A stretch of DNA of 56,000 nt from Cryptomeria japonica (GCF_030272615.1 NC_081411.1:185740449-185796448), one strand, 5' to 3'. Counted from the stretch's first letter, positions 12,460 through 24,416 are shown. Made by a program: numbers and translations. The notes: generated from the letters alone by a model not told the origin.

Positions 12460-13020
12460 AGTTCTTCTATGATAGTCAAACATGGTCTTGGTTTGGAAGG
12501 CATATATTTTTATTTAACCGTTGGATCTAAACTAATTTTTGATATGTTGTTGAAAACCAAGTTTTCTATAGGTTCGTCGAATGGATTTTTCTAAATATTT
12601 TGGGTTTTAAAGTTATGATTGACATAGTGCAGGACTATCATTTTACTTATTCTTTTGTGACAGTCAAAAATGGTCTCGGTTTGGGGAGCATACCTTTTTA
12701 TTGCATCATTGGATCTAAACCAATTATTGATATGTTGTGTAAAACCAAGTTTTATACAGGTTCACCAAAGGGATTTTCCTAAAGATTTTGAGTTTGAAAG
12801 TTATGATTGATAGAGTGCAGGACTATCATTTTACTTAATCTTCTGTGACAGTCAAAAATGGTCTCGATTCGGAGGGCATAATTTTTTATTTAATTGTTGG
12901 ATCTAAACAAAATATTAATATGTTTTGTAAAACCAAGTTATTCATATTTCCACCGAAGCGATTATTCAAATTATCTCAGGTTGAAAAGTTATAAACGACA
13001 GAGTGAAGTACTATCAAAAC
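12460..13020 (+). repeat. Tandem repeat, about 188 bp x 3, in the leader of D
   Basis: The anchor AGTCAAAxATGGTCTCG-type word recurs at 12474, 12662 and 12850. Each unit also carries TTGGATCTAAAC, ATGTTGxxTAAAACCAAGTT and, from the second unit on, GTGCAGGACTATCATTTTACTTA. The units are diverged and have no shared reading frame of note. The role is unknown. Confidence 0.8.
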
Positions 13021-14529
13021 TGTCATAACTAGGATAGTCATGAAAAATGGAAATTCTTGTTAGATTAGTTTAATTTACAGTTTGCGTGCTAGAATTTTAT
13101 TTTGATAATTATTTTTTATGTTATTTTGGCAACTAATTTTGGGATTTTAATGTTTTCAAGATGCTTGTCAAAGAATCTATCAATCAAACATACGCCTGCC
13201 AAAGAATCAAGAAGAAAATGACTACTAACATATTGGTTTTGTAGGTTGCCTAAGGAGAATCAACTAAACATTATGTTAAAGAACAAATCTGTCTTTCGTG
13301 TTTTCAGAAAAATCTAAAAGGTAGGAGAGTATGCTCTTGTCTTTTATAGACAAACAAAAATCTATACCCTCGAAGCTTTTTTCTAAGTTTTGAGATTTGT
13401 GTACCTTTAGCGGGCTTGTCACAGTGGGAAATAGTAATCACCCTATGAGAACAACCCAAGTGAGTACAGTTGGACCTGAGCATTCAAACTCACTATAATA
13501 AATAGGCCTCTGGTGATTAAAGTCTTAGAGGATGGGATTATTTGAGTTTTCTCTTTGAGATCTCTCATATCGAGCATTTTGTAGGGCCTCGCGGTCTCAA
13601 TCATGTTTATGTGACTACATCTTGTTTCGGTACCTTGTTGGGCTATAGGCCTCAATCATGCTTGCATGACTTCAAGGGGTAATTTCAAACTAAATTCCTG
13701 ACTAACAACTATAAGATAGAAGCTACCTGATTCACCTCCGAAAGGTTGATAATCTTTGTGCAAGAGAGATAGTAACTCTCCCAAGACACTTGCCATATCA
13801 TGCCCCCACTAGTGTTTGGAGTCGGCTAATACAGTGTTGAGAATCCATTGTGTGAGACTCAGTGGCCATATTCTGATTAGCTATTGGGTGTGTACCTAAG
13901 TCAGCAAGCAAAGGTTTTCTTCTCTAAGCCAACTTCGATAGGGTTAGTGTGTTGTGATTGAATTATTATATATCTTGCATGTTTTCTATGTTTTCATCCC
14001 TGAAATTGAAAAATGAAATACTAAAACTGGAGAAAACAAATGAAACAATATCAAACAATTCAATGATAAACTCTATCCATGTCCAAACTGGTCTCTGTCA
14101 GTCATCAAAACATCAATCCTTATCAAAAAATGGTAGTCATGAATCATTGAAACTTTGTCTATCAGAATCTCATCTCTGTCCAATCCTCTGTCATACGAAT
14201 TCCTGATCTTGTCAATCAAAATAGTCAAAGTTTCCCAGATCAGTCTACAACGAGCATAAAACTGGTTATCATCCTCTTGGGCATAAACAACCTTGATAGT
14301 GTACCCCTATTGTTGTGTTGCACGATTTTGTCAATCATCTTTAAGCTAGTTCAAACAACATCTTATCAAACCTAAGTTAACTTAGATAACATCTTACACA
14401 GGATAGATCATTCCTAAAACCAGACCAGATCTTAGTTACTTCACTCAATCACTACATTAAATGAACTACTAGCTACAATTTGATCTTGACTTCTACAACA
14501 CATCTAGCTCTTGGTCCTATCGGTTGTAA
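13021..14529 (+). other. Leader of element D, including a motif shared with C
   Basis: No gene. GAGAACAACCCAAGTG at 13447-13462 matches C's leader at 25228-25243 (one difference), and CACTATAAT follows within about 50 bp in both. Conservation between an autonomous-type and a gag-only element, in the untranslated leader before gag, suggests a cis-acting RNA signal such as packaging or translation control. That role is inference. The rest is unremarkable AT-rich sequence. Confidence 0.55.
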
Positions 14530-16363
14530 ATGCCTATTCAAACCAGAAGCTCTTCTAAATTTTTTTTTGACAAAAGTAAGAATCTCATGGATGCCTTAGC
14601 TCCAATTCCCATGGCTACCTTTGCTCAAATATTTCAAGATATCAAGAAAGAAATATATGACATGGAAATCCAACAAAATAAATCAATGACTCCATTTGAA
14701 AAACAAATGCATGATATCAAGAGTGAGAAACTTCAAGGAATGCTAAAAAAATTATATGATTTGACAATCAAATACCAACAAATAATTGACAATGAAAGAC
14801 CAAATCTCAAACAAGCTCACAAGACACCTTCACCAAGACATAAAGGCATTTCCTCCAAATATTCCCTAGATAGACACTTTACACCTTTGGGGCAATCTAT
14901 TGAGTCAGCTTTGGAAGATCTTCTTAAGAACAATCTTATCATATTACCTAAAAGGACCACATGGGGATGGGAATTTTTAAGTAAGTATTGTCTATATCAT
15001 AGACAAAATGAACATAAGACTTCACATTGCATAGAATTAAAACATAAGATTCAAGATCTCATTGATAATGGTGTCATTGAAATTGAAGATCCTAATGACT
15101 CACCTAAAGAAAAGAAGAAACTATTTCTAAGCATGATCAAAATTGTGAACCTATGTCTAGCAAGGCTCTATATGTAGTATCCATCCCTTCCATGATGCCT
15201 TCATCTCCTAAGACTTCTCAGCAACAATCCATACCATCTCCTTCAAACAATGAAACTTCTCATGTTGACCCTCAAGGGCTATCTCTTATGGAAATCCAAG
15301 TTAATGCCAATATTGATACAAGTTCCTCTAAATATTTAAAAATCCCAGATCCTATGCCATCATGCACTCCAATTCCAATCATACCCACTTCAGAAGGCCC
15401 TTTCCAAAATGCTTCCCCATCATGCCAAAATATGGAGACCTTCCAAAAATCCCCTATGCTTATGCACAATCCTACCCCTTCCTTAGAAGTGGCTCCATGT
15501 CAAGAAGATAATCTAAAAAATGAAGAAACAAGTCCTATCATAAATCAACATCAAGACACCAAAACTCCTCAATCCCATCTAATGAATAAAAAAGATCCTA
15601 TTTCACTAGAATCCCATTATGATCCCATTATACCTTTCCATTTATTCCAAGATGACCCCTTCCATCTCAAGATCAAAGCATCCTTCCAAATCCCATTCTT
15701 AATCCACTTCCTAAGAAAGATCATGATGCCTCTTCCACCTTTTCAAACGATCCTATTCAAAATGAAGATTCAAACACCCTTCCTACTCTATCCAATGGTC
15801 CTCTTCCATGTCAAGATAAAAGTATCCCTTCATCTCCTTGTCATAATCCTCCATGTTTAGCTCAAGGATCCATCATGCCTACAAATCCCCTTAGTGATCC
15901 TATCATTCCTTACATTCCACCTCCATCTCATAATGGACTTGTGCCTTCTTTCCAAATCAAAGTGTATCCTACAAGTCAAAATATTTATAAAGGAAAAGGG
16001 GTAGATCTCCACAAGCAAGAACCCCTCCATATTAAAGAAAGTGTTAAAGGTCATGGCCTAAGGGACATTTCTCAATATGTTGGTATCTCTCATAAATCCT
16101 ACATTTCTCCAACTAAATCCAAATTCATGCCTCCTCCTTCGCCGCTTCCATGCATTCTAGGTCTTGATATCCCTCCATCCCTTATGCAAGATCAACAAAG
16201 GCACACATCTTCAAGTACCTTCCATCCATCTAAAATACCTTCATATCATTCCTATCCATCCACACATTCTTTTCCTTCTCCAAGAAATTTGGATGCCAAG
16301 CATAAAGGTCATAAATCAATCAATCCACATGTATTCAAGGATCAACATGTCCCATCTAATTGA
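14530..16363 (+). pseudogene. Gag-like protein of element D (frameshifted)
   Basis: Starts MPIQTRSSSKFFFDK. Residues 110-190 resemble C's Gag: HFTPLGQSIESALEDLLKNNLI matches YTPLGEPLESVFKKLVANKVI, and CLYHRQNEHKTSHC keeps the CX2HX4HX4C spacing of C's CEFHKSKGHKTSNC, followed by LKHKIQDLIDNGVIEIED. The frame breaks near 15120 (SKHDQ continues in another frame) and again near 15700. Reading across gives a long proline-, serine- and histidine-rich tail to the stop at 16361. A fainter continuation (WVPKALVQAMHSKEL, third frame) appears near 16450-16500. No protease or pol follows, so any movement would need enzymes from another element. The N-terminal capsid part resembles nothing I can name. 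Confidence 0.72.
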
Positions 16364-17717
16364 CATGTCAAAACAAAGTAAAATATGATCCAAAAAGAAA
16401 AAGAAAAATACAAAAGGCCACAAAGAAAGAAGAAAAGTAAAAAATTTTATGGGTTCCTAAGGCACTTGTGCAAGCAATGCATTCTAAGGAACTACAAAAG
16501 TAGGAAAAATAAAAAACCATGTGGATCCCTATGCGGCTGCTTGAAGCACAGCAATCTAAAGAAAAATCAAAATTGGCATCCAAAATTGTTGTTCCTCCAT
16601 CCAAACCTTCCGAGTCTATTCCTGCATCACCTCCTTCATCCATTTTGGGTTCTTATGCCCAAAATATGTAACCTTTCCTCCATCCAAATCTCAAAATCTA
16701 AGATTCACTTCTCCTCCATATGTCCATCATCCCTCAAGGCATGTGCCAATGTTGATCTTTCCAACATTTCCATCTATCCATACACAATTCTTCCAAAATC
16801 CCATCCATTATCCAACACCTCTTTTTCACCCTTCCATCCCTCTTATCCAATCCTTGCCCTAGTTTCATTTCATTATCTTGCCAACATATTTGAGCATACC
16901 TTCATAGCCATGGTCTATTGCAACTCATATTCTAAGGGTACCATCCAAAGCAGCGAGATGTTGGGGTCTTTCTTCGATCCCCTATCATGCTTCCATTATC
17001 TTCTAAAAAAAAAGGATGAAAAAAAAAAAAGAAAAAAAAGGTAAAGAGATAATTTTGTCCAAGAGTGAAAACCACTTCTTGTGGTGCCTTGGGCAAGTAC
17101 CATGATGAAAACTTGGCAAACAAGCATCATGAGTAATCCATTATCCTTTTGCACTTTACACTGGAGGAAATTTCCATCCATGTACATCCATCTATTATCC
17201 TTCTTCCTCCATTATCCTTCATCCTCCATTATCCCTCATCCGCTCTATCTACATTCATATCTATTTTCCACCTTTGATCTTGACAAGGTTAAGGATCTTT
17301 ATAGGTTTTGTATGTCATACCTATTACACTTGATCCAAACCCTTTAGCTCCTATCCATTGCTTGCTTACATCCTTCATTACTCCCTTTTGATCTTGATTA
17401 TCCTATTTCTCCCCTATCCAAATCTATCCCTTGATCTTGATCAACACTATGGACAAAATGCAAAAAACATGCTTTCCACAAACCTCCTAACATGGCCACT
17501 TCTTGGGACCATATGGCTTCGTTACGCTATATCCTTGCTTCGTTGCGCTATATCCTTGCTTTACATCACTAAAATCCTTGGTTTACATTTCTATATCTGG
17601 ACCCTGTGCTTGGATTAATGTTGTGAGATAGTCTTTGAAATCATCCACCATCATTCGCTTATCCATTCATGTACTCAAATTCTCTTTTGCCTTGCTAGAC
17701 ACTAGGGGCAAACATTA
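16364..17717 (+). other. Element D region downstream of gag, with GTGAAAACC module
   Basis: No convincing gene. CATCC/TCCAT-rich low-complexity sequence extends from about 16600 to 17400. At 17030-17125 a purine run is followed by GAGTGAAAACCACTTCTTG, GGGCAAGTACCATG and GATGAAAACTTGG, matching C at about 34400-34475 and G near 21600-21665. Confidence 0.6.
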
Positions 17718-17900
17718 AAAAATCCTAAAAATCCTAAAAACTCATGAACAAAATCCTAAAAGTCATAAAAAGTCTTGAACAAAATCCTAAAAATCATAAA
17801 ATGTCTTGAAGAAATCCTAAAAAATCATAAAATGTCCTAAAGAAATCCTAAAAAATCATAAAATATCTTGAAGAAATCCTAAAAATCAGAAAAAGACCTG
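17718..17900 (+). repeat. Short tandem repeat, about 30-37 bp, in D
   Basis: Imperfect units built on AAATCCTAAAAATCATAAAA followed by TGTCTTGAAG or similar, about six in a row. It resembles simple-sequence expansion beside the purine tract that follows. No coding sense. Confidence 0.75.
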
Positions 17901-18080
17901 AAGAAATTCAAAAAAAAAAAAAGAAAAAAAGGAAAAAAGAAAGAAAAAGAAAAAGAAAAAAAAGGAAAAAAAGGGGAAAAGAGAGAAAATGCCTTGGTGA
18001 AAACCTGGTAAAAATGCACCTCGGTAAAAAAAAAATGAATCTCTTCCAAGTGAAAACCTGGTAAATAGACGCCTCTTGTA
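17901..18080 (+). other. Purine tract and second GTGAAAACC module of D
   Basis: An A/G-only run with many AAAGAAAAAG words (about 17908-17985) is followed by GGTGAAAACCTGGTAAAAATG and GTGAAAACCTGGTAAATAGACGCC, the counterpart of C's TGGTGAAAACCTGGCAAAC at 34341-34359. Confidence 0.6.
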
Positions 18081-19760
18081 CTCAAGTGCTCCATCTATCA
18101 ACGCAATGTTGGCATTCTCGCTTTCTTGCATATTTGCTTTCACTTGTACATATTTCAGTCACTTTTGTGACATCCTGGTTTGTTGGAACCCTCATGGCTT
18201 GAAACTGATCAATGTCCTTGTCTTAGGTAATCGACAAGAGCACATTACATATCCTAAGTAGTGTCAAACAAGTCATCTTTACGTCAGTGAAACCTGGTCG
18301 TCCACTCTGAGTCAGTCACCTATCTCCTGACTACTGAAGAGTTTTATCATTGAGTAAACAAGCAAAACAACAAAACAAAAAACAATCACTAAACAGTGTG
18401 AGCTATGCATAAAAATTTTCTTTGTGTGTTGTCTTTTATATTGGTTTTTGATTATTATCCCTTTGAGTAACTCGAGGCAGTCTATCTTGACTAAGAGGAG
18501 CAAGGATTGGGGGCATAATATTTTCTTTGTTTTTTACTTGTAGGAATGATTCCAATGATCTGGAAACATCTAAATTAGTTGGGTGTCTGTGATAAGAGCC
18601 TTCACATCAAGCTGAAATCACCTCACATACCTTGACTCCACTTATTTGAATACTACAGGGAGGTTTCATATCATTTCTTTGTCTATTTTGAGGGAATTTC
18701 TTCATTGTGTAATCTATGTCCATGCATAATCTGTCCAAGGATATGAACAAGAAAAAAGAGTCATTGCAGACAAGATAATTAATATTGCACATGAAAAACA
18801 AGGAACTCTAATATGCTTGTTGTGGTTGTAATGCGCTTAATGACATGAAAATTAAGCTTTTCAAAATCCAGTGACTAGGTTTAGGTTGCATCTCATTTTG
18901 CATCTCATCTTGCATTCCACTCTGCATCTCATGAATTTTGAGTGATTTCGGTATAATAAAAATGCTCTCTTTATCTTCTGAATGAGAAGTTGGAAGCTTC
19001 ATCATTTCTCAACTAAGTGGTCTCTTTTTCATCATTGTTTCTTTGATCGAATACTTGTGTATTGAGATGTTGGCTACATACATGAGCATCTTATATAGAT
19101 CCATACATTTCATTATCACTCATTTGCATTCATCTTATTGCATAGAAAAATGAAAAAATTGCATTACTCATTACTCATTCACATTCATTTATTTGCATAT
19201 GAAAAGAAAGAAAAATAGACACCCATATTCCATTTCCATTCATTCATCTATACTGAAAAGAAATGCATACATATAGAATAAAGTATATAGAACAACATCT
19301 CATAATCCATCAATACAAGTACGATGAAATCAAATCACAAGCTTGTAAATCGGTTGTCCTGAGTCCATTTTCAGGATCAAAATCGAAATCTGATGTCAAC
19401 TCTCATCAAAATTTCACAAAATTTGGACCACTTAGATATTTTCATCAAAAGCTCATTCTCTCTTCTAATTGCGCTCAATTTCTCATTAATCAACGCTGAA
19501 TCTCAATTTAATTTTTACAAATCAACTTTGTGCTCACTTTTCTCAATCAACGCAAAATTTTCAAAAATTCCTCTGAATAAATTTGTGCTCAAAACAACTT
19601 ATCATCGCTAAAAAATTGTCTATCATCATGAACCCTTGCTAGCATACTTGTGACCTTATGACCTCAAATGTCGAGAAAAATTTCCAATCTTCATTGAAAG
19701 TCGAGCAAAAAAAATAAAAAATCTTTTCAACTAAAGAAAATCAAATAAGACCTCATTGCT
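18081..19760 (+). other. Element D noncoding stretch
   Basis: No supported gene. Sequence is AT-rich with CATTTGCATTCAT-like simple repeats near 19100-19260 that resemble the CAT-rich tract in C near 35570-35700. Confidence 0.5.
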
Positions 19761-19764
19761 AGGG

Positions 19765-20345
19765 GCATCTCAACTTCATCGCATTGTATCAAGTTGAGAT
19801 TTCTCGATCATCTAAATCAAATCAATCTCTAGGGGCATATCAGTTTCATCACTTCATATCAAGCTGATATTTGTCTTCATCTAAATCAATCTCTTAACAT
19901 TAATTAGTTTCATCGCTTTTCATCAAGCTGATTATTCATTTAAACTCAATCAAGGGTTTAAAGAGTATCTTTGATTACACTCAATCTAAGCAGGTGTTCA
20001 GTATTCATTGCTTTGGATCAAGTTGGACAATTTATCCTCATCGTATCTTGATCAATCAAGTTCAAGATCGATTTTTATCATCACTCACTATGTCTAGATC
20101 AATCAAGTTCTAGATCAGTAAGATCTGCTTCTTGATCAATCAAGTTCAAGTTCAGTATCTTTTGTTTTCTATCGTTCCTAGTTCAATCAAGTTCAGGATC
20201 GGTATCGCTTTAATTAGAATTCATTCTGCTTCGTCGCTTCGAATCAAGCTAAATACCTTGCTTTCTTCTAGTTCATGATCAATCAAGTTCAGAACAGGTA
20301 TCTCCTAGACATCAAATTTTCTTTGATCCAACGCACTGCTCGCAC
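19765..20345 (+). repeat. Array of short inverted repeats near the 3' end of D
   Basis: Successive stem-loops with similar loops: ATCTCAACTT / AAGTTGAGAT (19768-19802), ATATCAGTTT / AAGCTGATAT (about 19827-19872), a weaker one near 19905-19935, and later copies around ATCAATCAAGTTC and GAATCAAGCTAA. The loops share TTCATCGC-like cores. A structured RNA region just before the polypurine tract is suggested. Confidence 0.6.
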
Positions 20346-20351
20346 ATTAAT

Positions 20352-20366
20352 TCAAAGAGGGGCAAA
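20352..20366 (+). other. Polypurine tract of element D
   Basis: TCAAAGAGGGGCAAA directly precedes the LTR start TGTAATACCC. The same CAAAGAGGGGCAAA precedes C's 3' LTR at 39126-39139. Confidence 0.82.
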
Positions 20367-21458
20367 TGTAATACCCTAAAAATGGTCATCTAAACCATGA
20401 GCCCCTAATCTCGACAACATCACCAAGGTCCTAACTAAAGGTAATTAAATAAATCTTGAGCACACAATTAATCCTTTAATTATCAAATGTCACATGGCAA
20501 ATTAATCAACCAATATTAATTAAATATTTATTTAATTAATTAAATCATTCCAAGTAAATCATTTTAAACAATTATCTTATTTATTTTAATTAAATATCTT
20601 TTGTATATTTAATTAAATAAATCAATTTGCCATTAAATCATCAAAAAGAAGAATTAATTTGAAAAATAAATAAAATTATCATAAATCTTCAAAAAAGGAA
20701 ACAAATCAAGAAAGAGGAATTGGAAATTATGAGCACAAATCTTCAAAAATGGAAATAAATAAAAAAAGGAACTAATTGAGCAAAAAAGAATTAAAAATTT
20801 GAGAAAATAAATCAATTGGAGATAATCTTGAAAAAAACAAATTAAAAATTGATAAATAATCTCAAAGAAAGCAATTAAAATAATTAAATATTAAAATTGA
20901 ATGAAATAGAGAATAAATCAGTTTTTCTTGATTTTATCTTAATTTTAGTTCAATTTCCTTTAAAACTGAGAAAAGCATCCAATCACATCAATTCACCTAG
21001 ATTGTGCTTCCTCTTGGGAAATCTTGACCGCTCATCATCATTTGATCTCAGCCTTTGGTTTATTTCTGAATTTTCTATAAATTCAGGCTCTCATCTCTCA
21101 TTCAAAAATCTTGAAGAATATATTGTTATTATGTTGATTTTGCTCTAGGTTCATTAAGAATATTGCATACATATTTAGATCATCTATCTCATTTATTGCT
21201 TAAATCTTGTTAGATTAATCTTCCATCTATCTAGCATTAATATCATGCTCATATAGATTAAAATCCTTCATCTTGGTGTTGTCAAGTCACTGGATTGCTT
21301 ATACAAATCTGAGAGCAATCTTATACTCACATCTTTTAGAAGGCAATGGGTCGATTTGTTATGGTTTTCATATTCATGCTTATATCTATCTAACCATACA
21401 TATAATGACTTAATTGAAGTGTTGTGTCTTGCAAATACAGATCCAGGTTCACTTTTCA
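20367..21458 (+). repeat. 3' LTR of element D
   Basis: Starts TGTAATACCC after the polypurine tract and parallels 11247-12320, with a small insertion near 20750-20780. It ends near TTTTCA. The flank that follows (CACCCATCACTAG) matches the reverse complement of C near 34712-34727, that is, element G. Confidence 0.87.
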
Positions 21459-21462
21459 CACA

Positions 21463-21867
21463 CCCATCACTAGACTTGGGATTTGCCTTAGGCACAGATA
21501 GGAGCAGATTTATTATGAATGGACATGTTATGAGTGTGTCAAAAGTGAAAGGGTGCGATTGAATCCTGAAGGAAGGGGGAGAAATGTCTCTACGCATGGC
21601 ACGAGTAACCCGGTTTTCACCATGGCACTTACTGAGGGTGCCATCGAAGTGGTTTTCACCATTGGACAAATTTTTTTCTGTTTACTTTTTTCAATTTTTT
21701 AAAAAACAATTTGTGTCACAAGGTGCCTGTTTGCTAGGTTTTCACCAAGTAACGATTTTTTATGTTTATGATTTTTTTGTATTTTTGATATTTTTTTAAT
21801 TTTTTTTGTATTTTTTATTTTTTTAAATTATTTTTTTGTATTTTTTGAATTAGGATATGTTGAAGAG
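21463..21867 (-). other. Element G region downstream of pol
   Basis: Reverse complement of the stretch after C's pol stop (34248-34720). It includes the GTGAAAACC module, here as GGTTTTCACC at three places (about 21610, 21650 and 21738), and T-rich runs at 21760-21850 matching C's A-rich run. No gene. Confidence 0.72.
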
Positions 21868-22120
21868 CTATGTGTAAAACCTATGGAGGTGCATACTATT
21901 GATATGATCCTCCAAAGTTTCACCCTCCGGAGTTGAGACCGGATATGCACCAGATCCATAGGTTGTTGTAATGATGTAAGGACCAAGCCAATTTGGTTCG
22001 AATTTTCCCTTCTTCTCTTTGTCTTGTTGATTTTTAGGATTTTTCTTGAGAACTAAGTCACCCACCTCAAATGTGTGAGGCTTAACCTTATGATTGTAGC
22101 TTTGACGTTCCTTGAATGAA
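21868..22120 (-). pseudogene. Integrase C-terminal fragment of element G
   Basis: Encodes NHKVKPHTFEVGDLVLKKNPKN, then KGKFEPNWLGPYIITT, YGSGAYPVSTPEGETLEDHINSMHLHRFYT and a stop, matching the last ~80 residues of C's pol (34005-34247). This C-terminal integrase tail follows the catalytic core in Ty3/gypsy elements. The core itself, RNase H and RT are absent upstream (to the right), where unrelated sequence begins at about 22121. Confidence 0.85.
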
Positions 22121-22930
22121 TGATATGTAGTTCAAGTGATTGTCTTCCTTGATAAAGAAACTAAGATAGAATTACTAGAGTATGGACAACACAGGCTTGC
22201 ATGCGTGTCACCTAAAGAAGTTTGGGCATCCCTGATAACAAAGTCCTTCGAAGAAGCTCCATTAAAGGTCCATGATGTATCACCAGGAGGGAAAGGATGT
22301 ACAGAACAAGTGGATGAGTTATGAAGGGTGATGATTGCGAAAAGAAGTGAAAGTAGGATAGCATGATGGAGACTTAGAATCAACAAGTATTCTTTTAGAC
22401 TTGAAATTTTAAAAATTTTGCGCCTAGTTATCTTGATATTAGGGGAGATCATCTCTTGCTCTTTTTCTTTAATAATATTTTTATCCTTGACCTTTATTTT
22501 TGCAGAGTCAAATAGCTTTTGATTTTGACTTGGACTAAAGGACTTTTCTTTATTTTTGACTTTTAGATTTTTCTCTTCAAAGCTTTATTTTATATCCCCA
22601 ATGAGTAAGGACTTTTGTAATTCTTGTTGATCTAAGTCTGGAAGAAGAATGGAAATGGAATGAGTGGATGAAATGGTAAAGCTATGTTATTTCTCAAGAG
22701 GGCTGGCAATACGCTAAATAGATTCTTTGTTGGAACCACTCTTAGGACTATTGATATCAAGAGTTGCTTGCACCACTAGAGGATATTTTCATTCAGACTT
22801 AGTAGCCACAACACTATATGGTTCACACCCAATTCCTTGATATTGTAAATTGTTTGTAGGTTGTTCGTATTGGCTGAATACCTTAGGAGATAGAGGGATT
22901 TGATCAACATGAAAGATATACTCACCACAT
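22121..22930 (-). other. Segment of G replacing RT, RNase H and integrase core
   Basis: No resemblance to C. On the minus strand there is an open stretch of 106 codons (22452-22132, starting MISPNIKITRRKIFK). No motif is recognised. Lysine- and serine-rich codons upstream read on from the post-protease region with interruptions. It could be an acquired spacer, a decayed linker or filler after deletion. Confidence 0.5.
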
Positions 22931-23183
22931 CCCATGTCTTTAATCTTGAATTTTTCTTTCATCTCTGCTTGTTTTTATGTAGAAGATTTCAAGGATCTTG
23001 GATCAACATATGCTGATGAAGGAACAACCTCTCGATTGACTAGGATTGTTATTTCTGATCTAGGTTGCAGATTGTTGCAATATATGAATGGGTTTGGATC
23101 AGATTTGATGATCACTTCAACTCCATTGTGTGGAAACTTTATACATCGATGATATGTTGATGGAACAACTCTCATTTCATGAA
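22931..23183 (-). pseudogene. Post-protease Gag-Pol fragment of element G
   Basis: The minus strand encodes MRVVPSTYHRCIKFPHNGVEVIIKSDPNPFIYCNNLQ and SSAYVDPRSLKSST, matching C's 29533-29730. It joins the protease fragment at 46091-46330; element B was inserted between them, at the WIHEM position, duplicating ATGAA. Confidence 0.88.
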
Positions 23184-23645
23184 TGTTAGGATTCCCAAAG
23201 ATATTGAGAGGGGGGGTGAATTAGTATCTAACCGGTTAATAGATTTTTTGACCTTATTAAATATTTTACATTCCAAAACAATGTAACAGTAAACAAGAAT
23301 TAATGGAATAAATATGAACAATAAACAAAACATAGAAAGCACACCATAACACAAGATTTTTAGTGAGGAAAATTGGTGTGGGAAAAACCTTGGTGGGATT
23401 TGTGACCCACAATATTCACTCACTAGCCAATGAATGGATATTACTTACAATAGTGTGCCTGCACATGCAAGAAGGCCAACGGCCTAAAGCTCACTGCTCA
23501 AATATAAAAGGAAGTCTCTCTGACTTACAAAATGGATCATGAGAATCCAATATGTTGTACTGCTACAAAAGAGCATCCAATATGTTGTCCTGGTTTAAGC
23601 TCATACAATAACCATAAACCCTTGAACAAAACCTACCTTAATATT
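23184..23645 (-). repeat. 3' LTR of element B, distal part
   Basis: Reads TGTTAGGATTCCC on the plus strand, hence the LTR's CCTAACA end. It aligns with 45306-45775 of the 5' LTR and stops at ATATT, where C entered; the remaining LTR resumes at 39914. Confidence 0.92.
23641..23645 (+). repeat. Target-site duplication of C, left copy (ATATT)
   Basis: ATATT immediately before C's TGTAGAC; the identical ATATT follows C at 39909-39913. Confidence 0.93.
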
Positions 23646-24413
23646 TGTAGACACCCAAAATTGTCATGTCTAATTAAATAAATATTTTATTTATTTAATT
23701 ATCTAAGCCTATTTCTTCTATTAATTAAATAAATCTTTATTTATTTAATTAATTCATTTATCCTCTTCTAGCCTTATTTCTCATTTAAATAAATACATTT
23801 ATTTATTTAAATTATCCCTTTCCTAAATTAAATAAATGTTTTATTTATTTAATTGTTCTATTTCTTCTATTAATTAAATAAATCTTTATTTATTTAATTA
23901 ATTCATTATCCTTTTCTACACATGACACATGTCATTCATCTCTTAATTCCTACACTACCTACCCCTTTCATTATTTTACTATTTCCTCTACCTACCCTCT
24001 AATCCTAGCCGACCTCTCTTTTTACACCTCTCAATCTTAACCCTCCATTTCTTATTGTGTCTTCTATTTAAGGAGATGCTTTCTTCATTGTCAAACCCTA
24101 ACTACTTGATCAATTGACTACATTACAATTCTACTTGCAACCACATTCCGTTCTTTGTTGAGCTCTTGTGCATACAAAAATCTGAGAGCAAGCATATCAA
24201 ACAAGATCAATGGAGATAGGAAGAATGGAGATCAAAACCCTAGTGGACATGTGATGGTATAATCTTTGTGATTTTGAGTTATTTGCATTGTCTTAGGTTA
24301 TCTTCATATGTTATGGTGGATCTTTGTTTATTGTTAAGCTAGGGTTTAGTGGTTGAATCCATTTTAGTCTTTCAATTATTGTTGTTTATTGCTATCCATT
24401 TTCACCATATACA
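23646..24413 (+). repeat. 5' LTR of element C
   Basis: 768 bp, from TGTAGACACCC to ACCATATACA. The first third is AT-rich with repeated TTAATTAAATAAAT and TTTATTTATTTAA blocks that can fold on each other. TATTTAAGG near 24067 is a likely TATA element. It is near-identical to 39141-39908. Confidence 0.96.
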
Positions 24414-24416
24414 TTT

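Larger units (their letters stand above)
11247..21458 (+). mobile_element. Gag-only (non-autonomous) Tat-like LTR retrotransposon D
   Basis: About 10.2 kb with LTRs of about 1.08 kb beginning TGTATTACCC / TGTAATACCC, a tRNA-Lys-type primer site at 12332, a gag-like gene at 14530-16363 and the polypurine tract CAAAGAGGGGCAAA at 20353. No protease, RT, RNase H or integrase is seen. The polypurine tract equals C's, and D shares a leader motif and a downstream GTGAAAACC module with C. It sits in element G. About 25 bp of G expected between the flanks is absent and no clean target duplication is found, so the exact ends are uncertain by a few bases. Confidence 0.85.

Noticed and set aside
16385-17044. 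Lys/Cys-rich open frame after D's gag
   Set aside because: Biased low-complexity composition; a competing frame (WVPKALVQAM) looks more protein-like, so neither is called as a gene.
21459-21470. Target-site duplication for D
   Set aside because: Left flank CCTAG and right flank CACCC do not match; the neighbouring G sequence has a short deletion, so no duplication is claimed.
22136-22324. Small plus-strand open frame of 62 codons in G
   Set aside because: No homology recognised, opposite to the element's sense and without promoter signals; likely chance.
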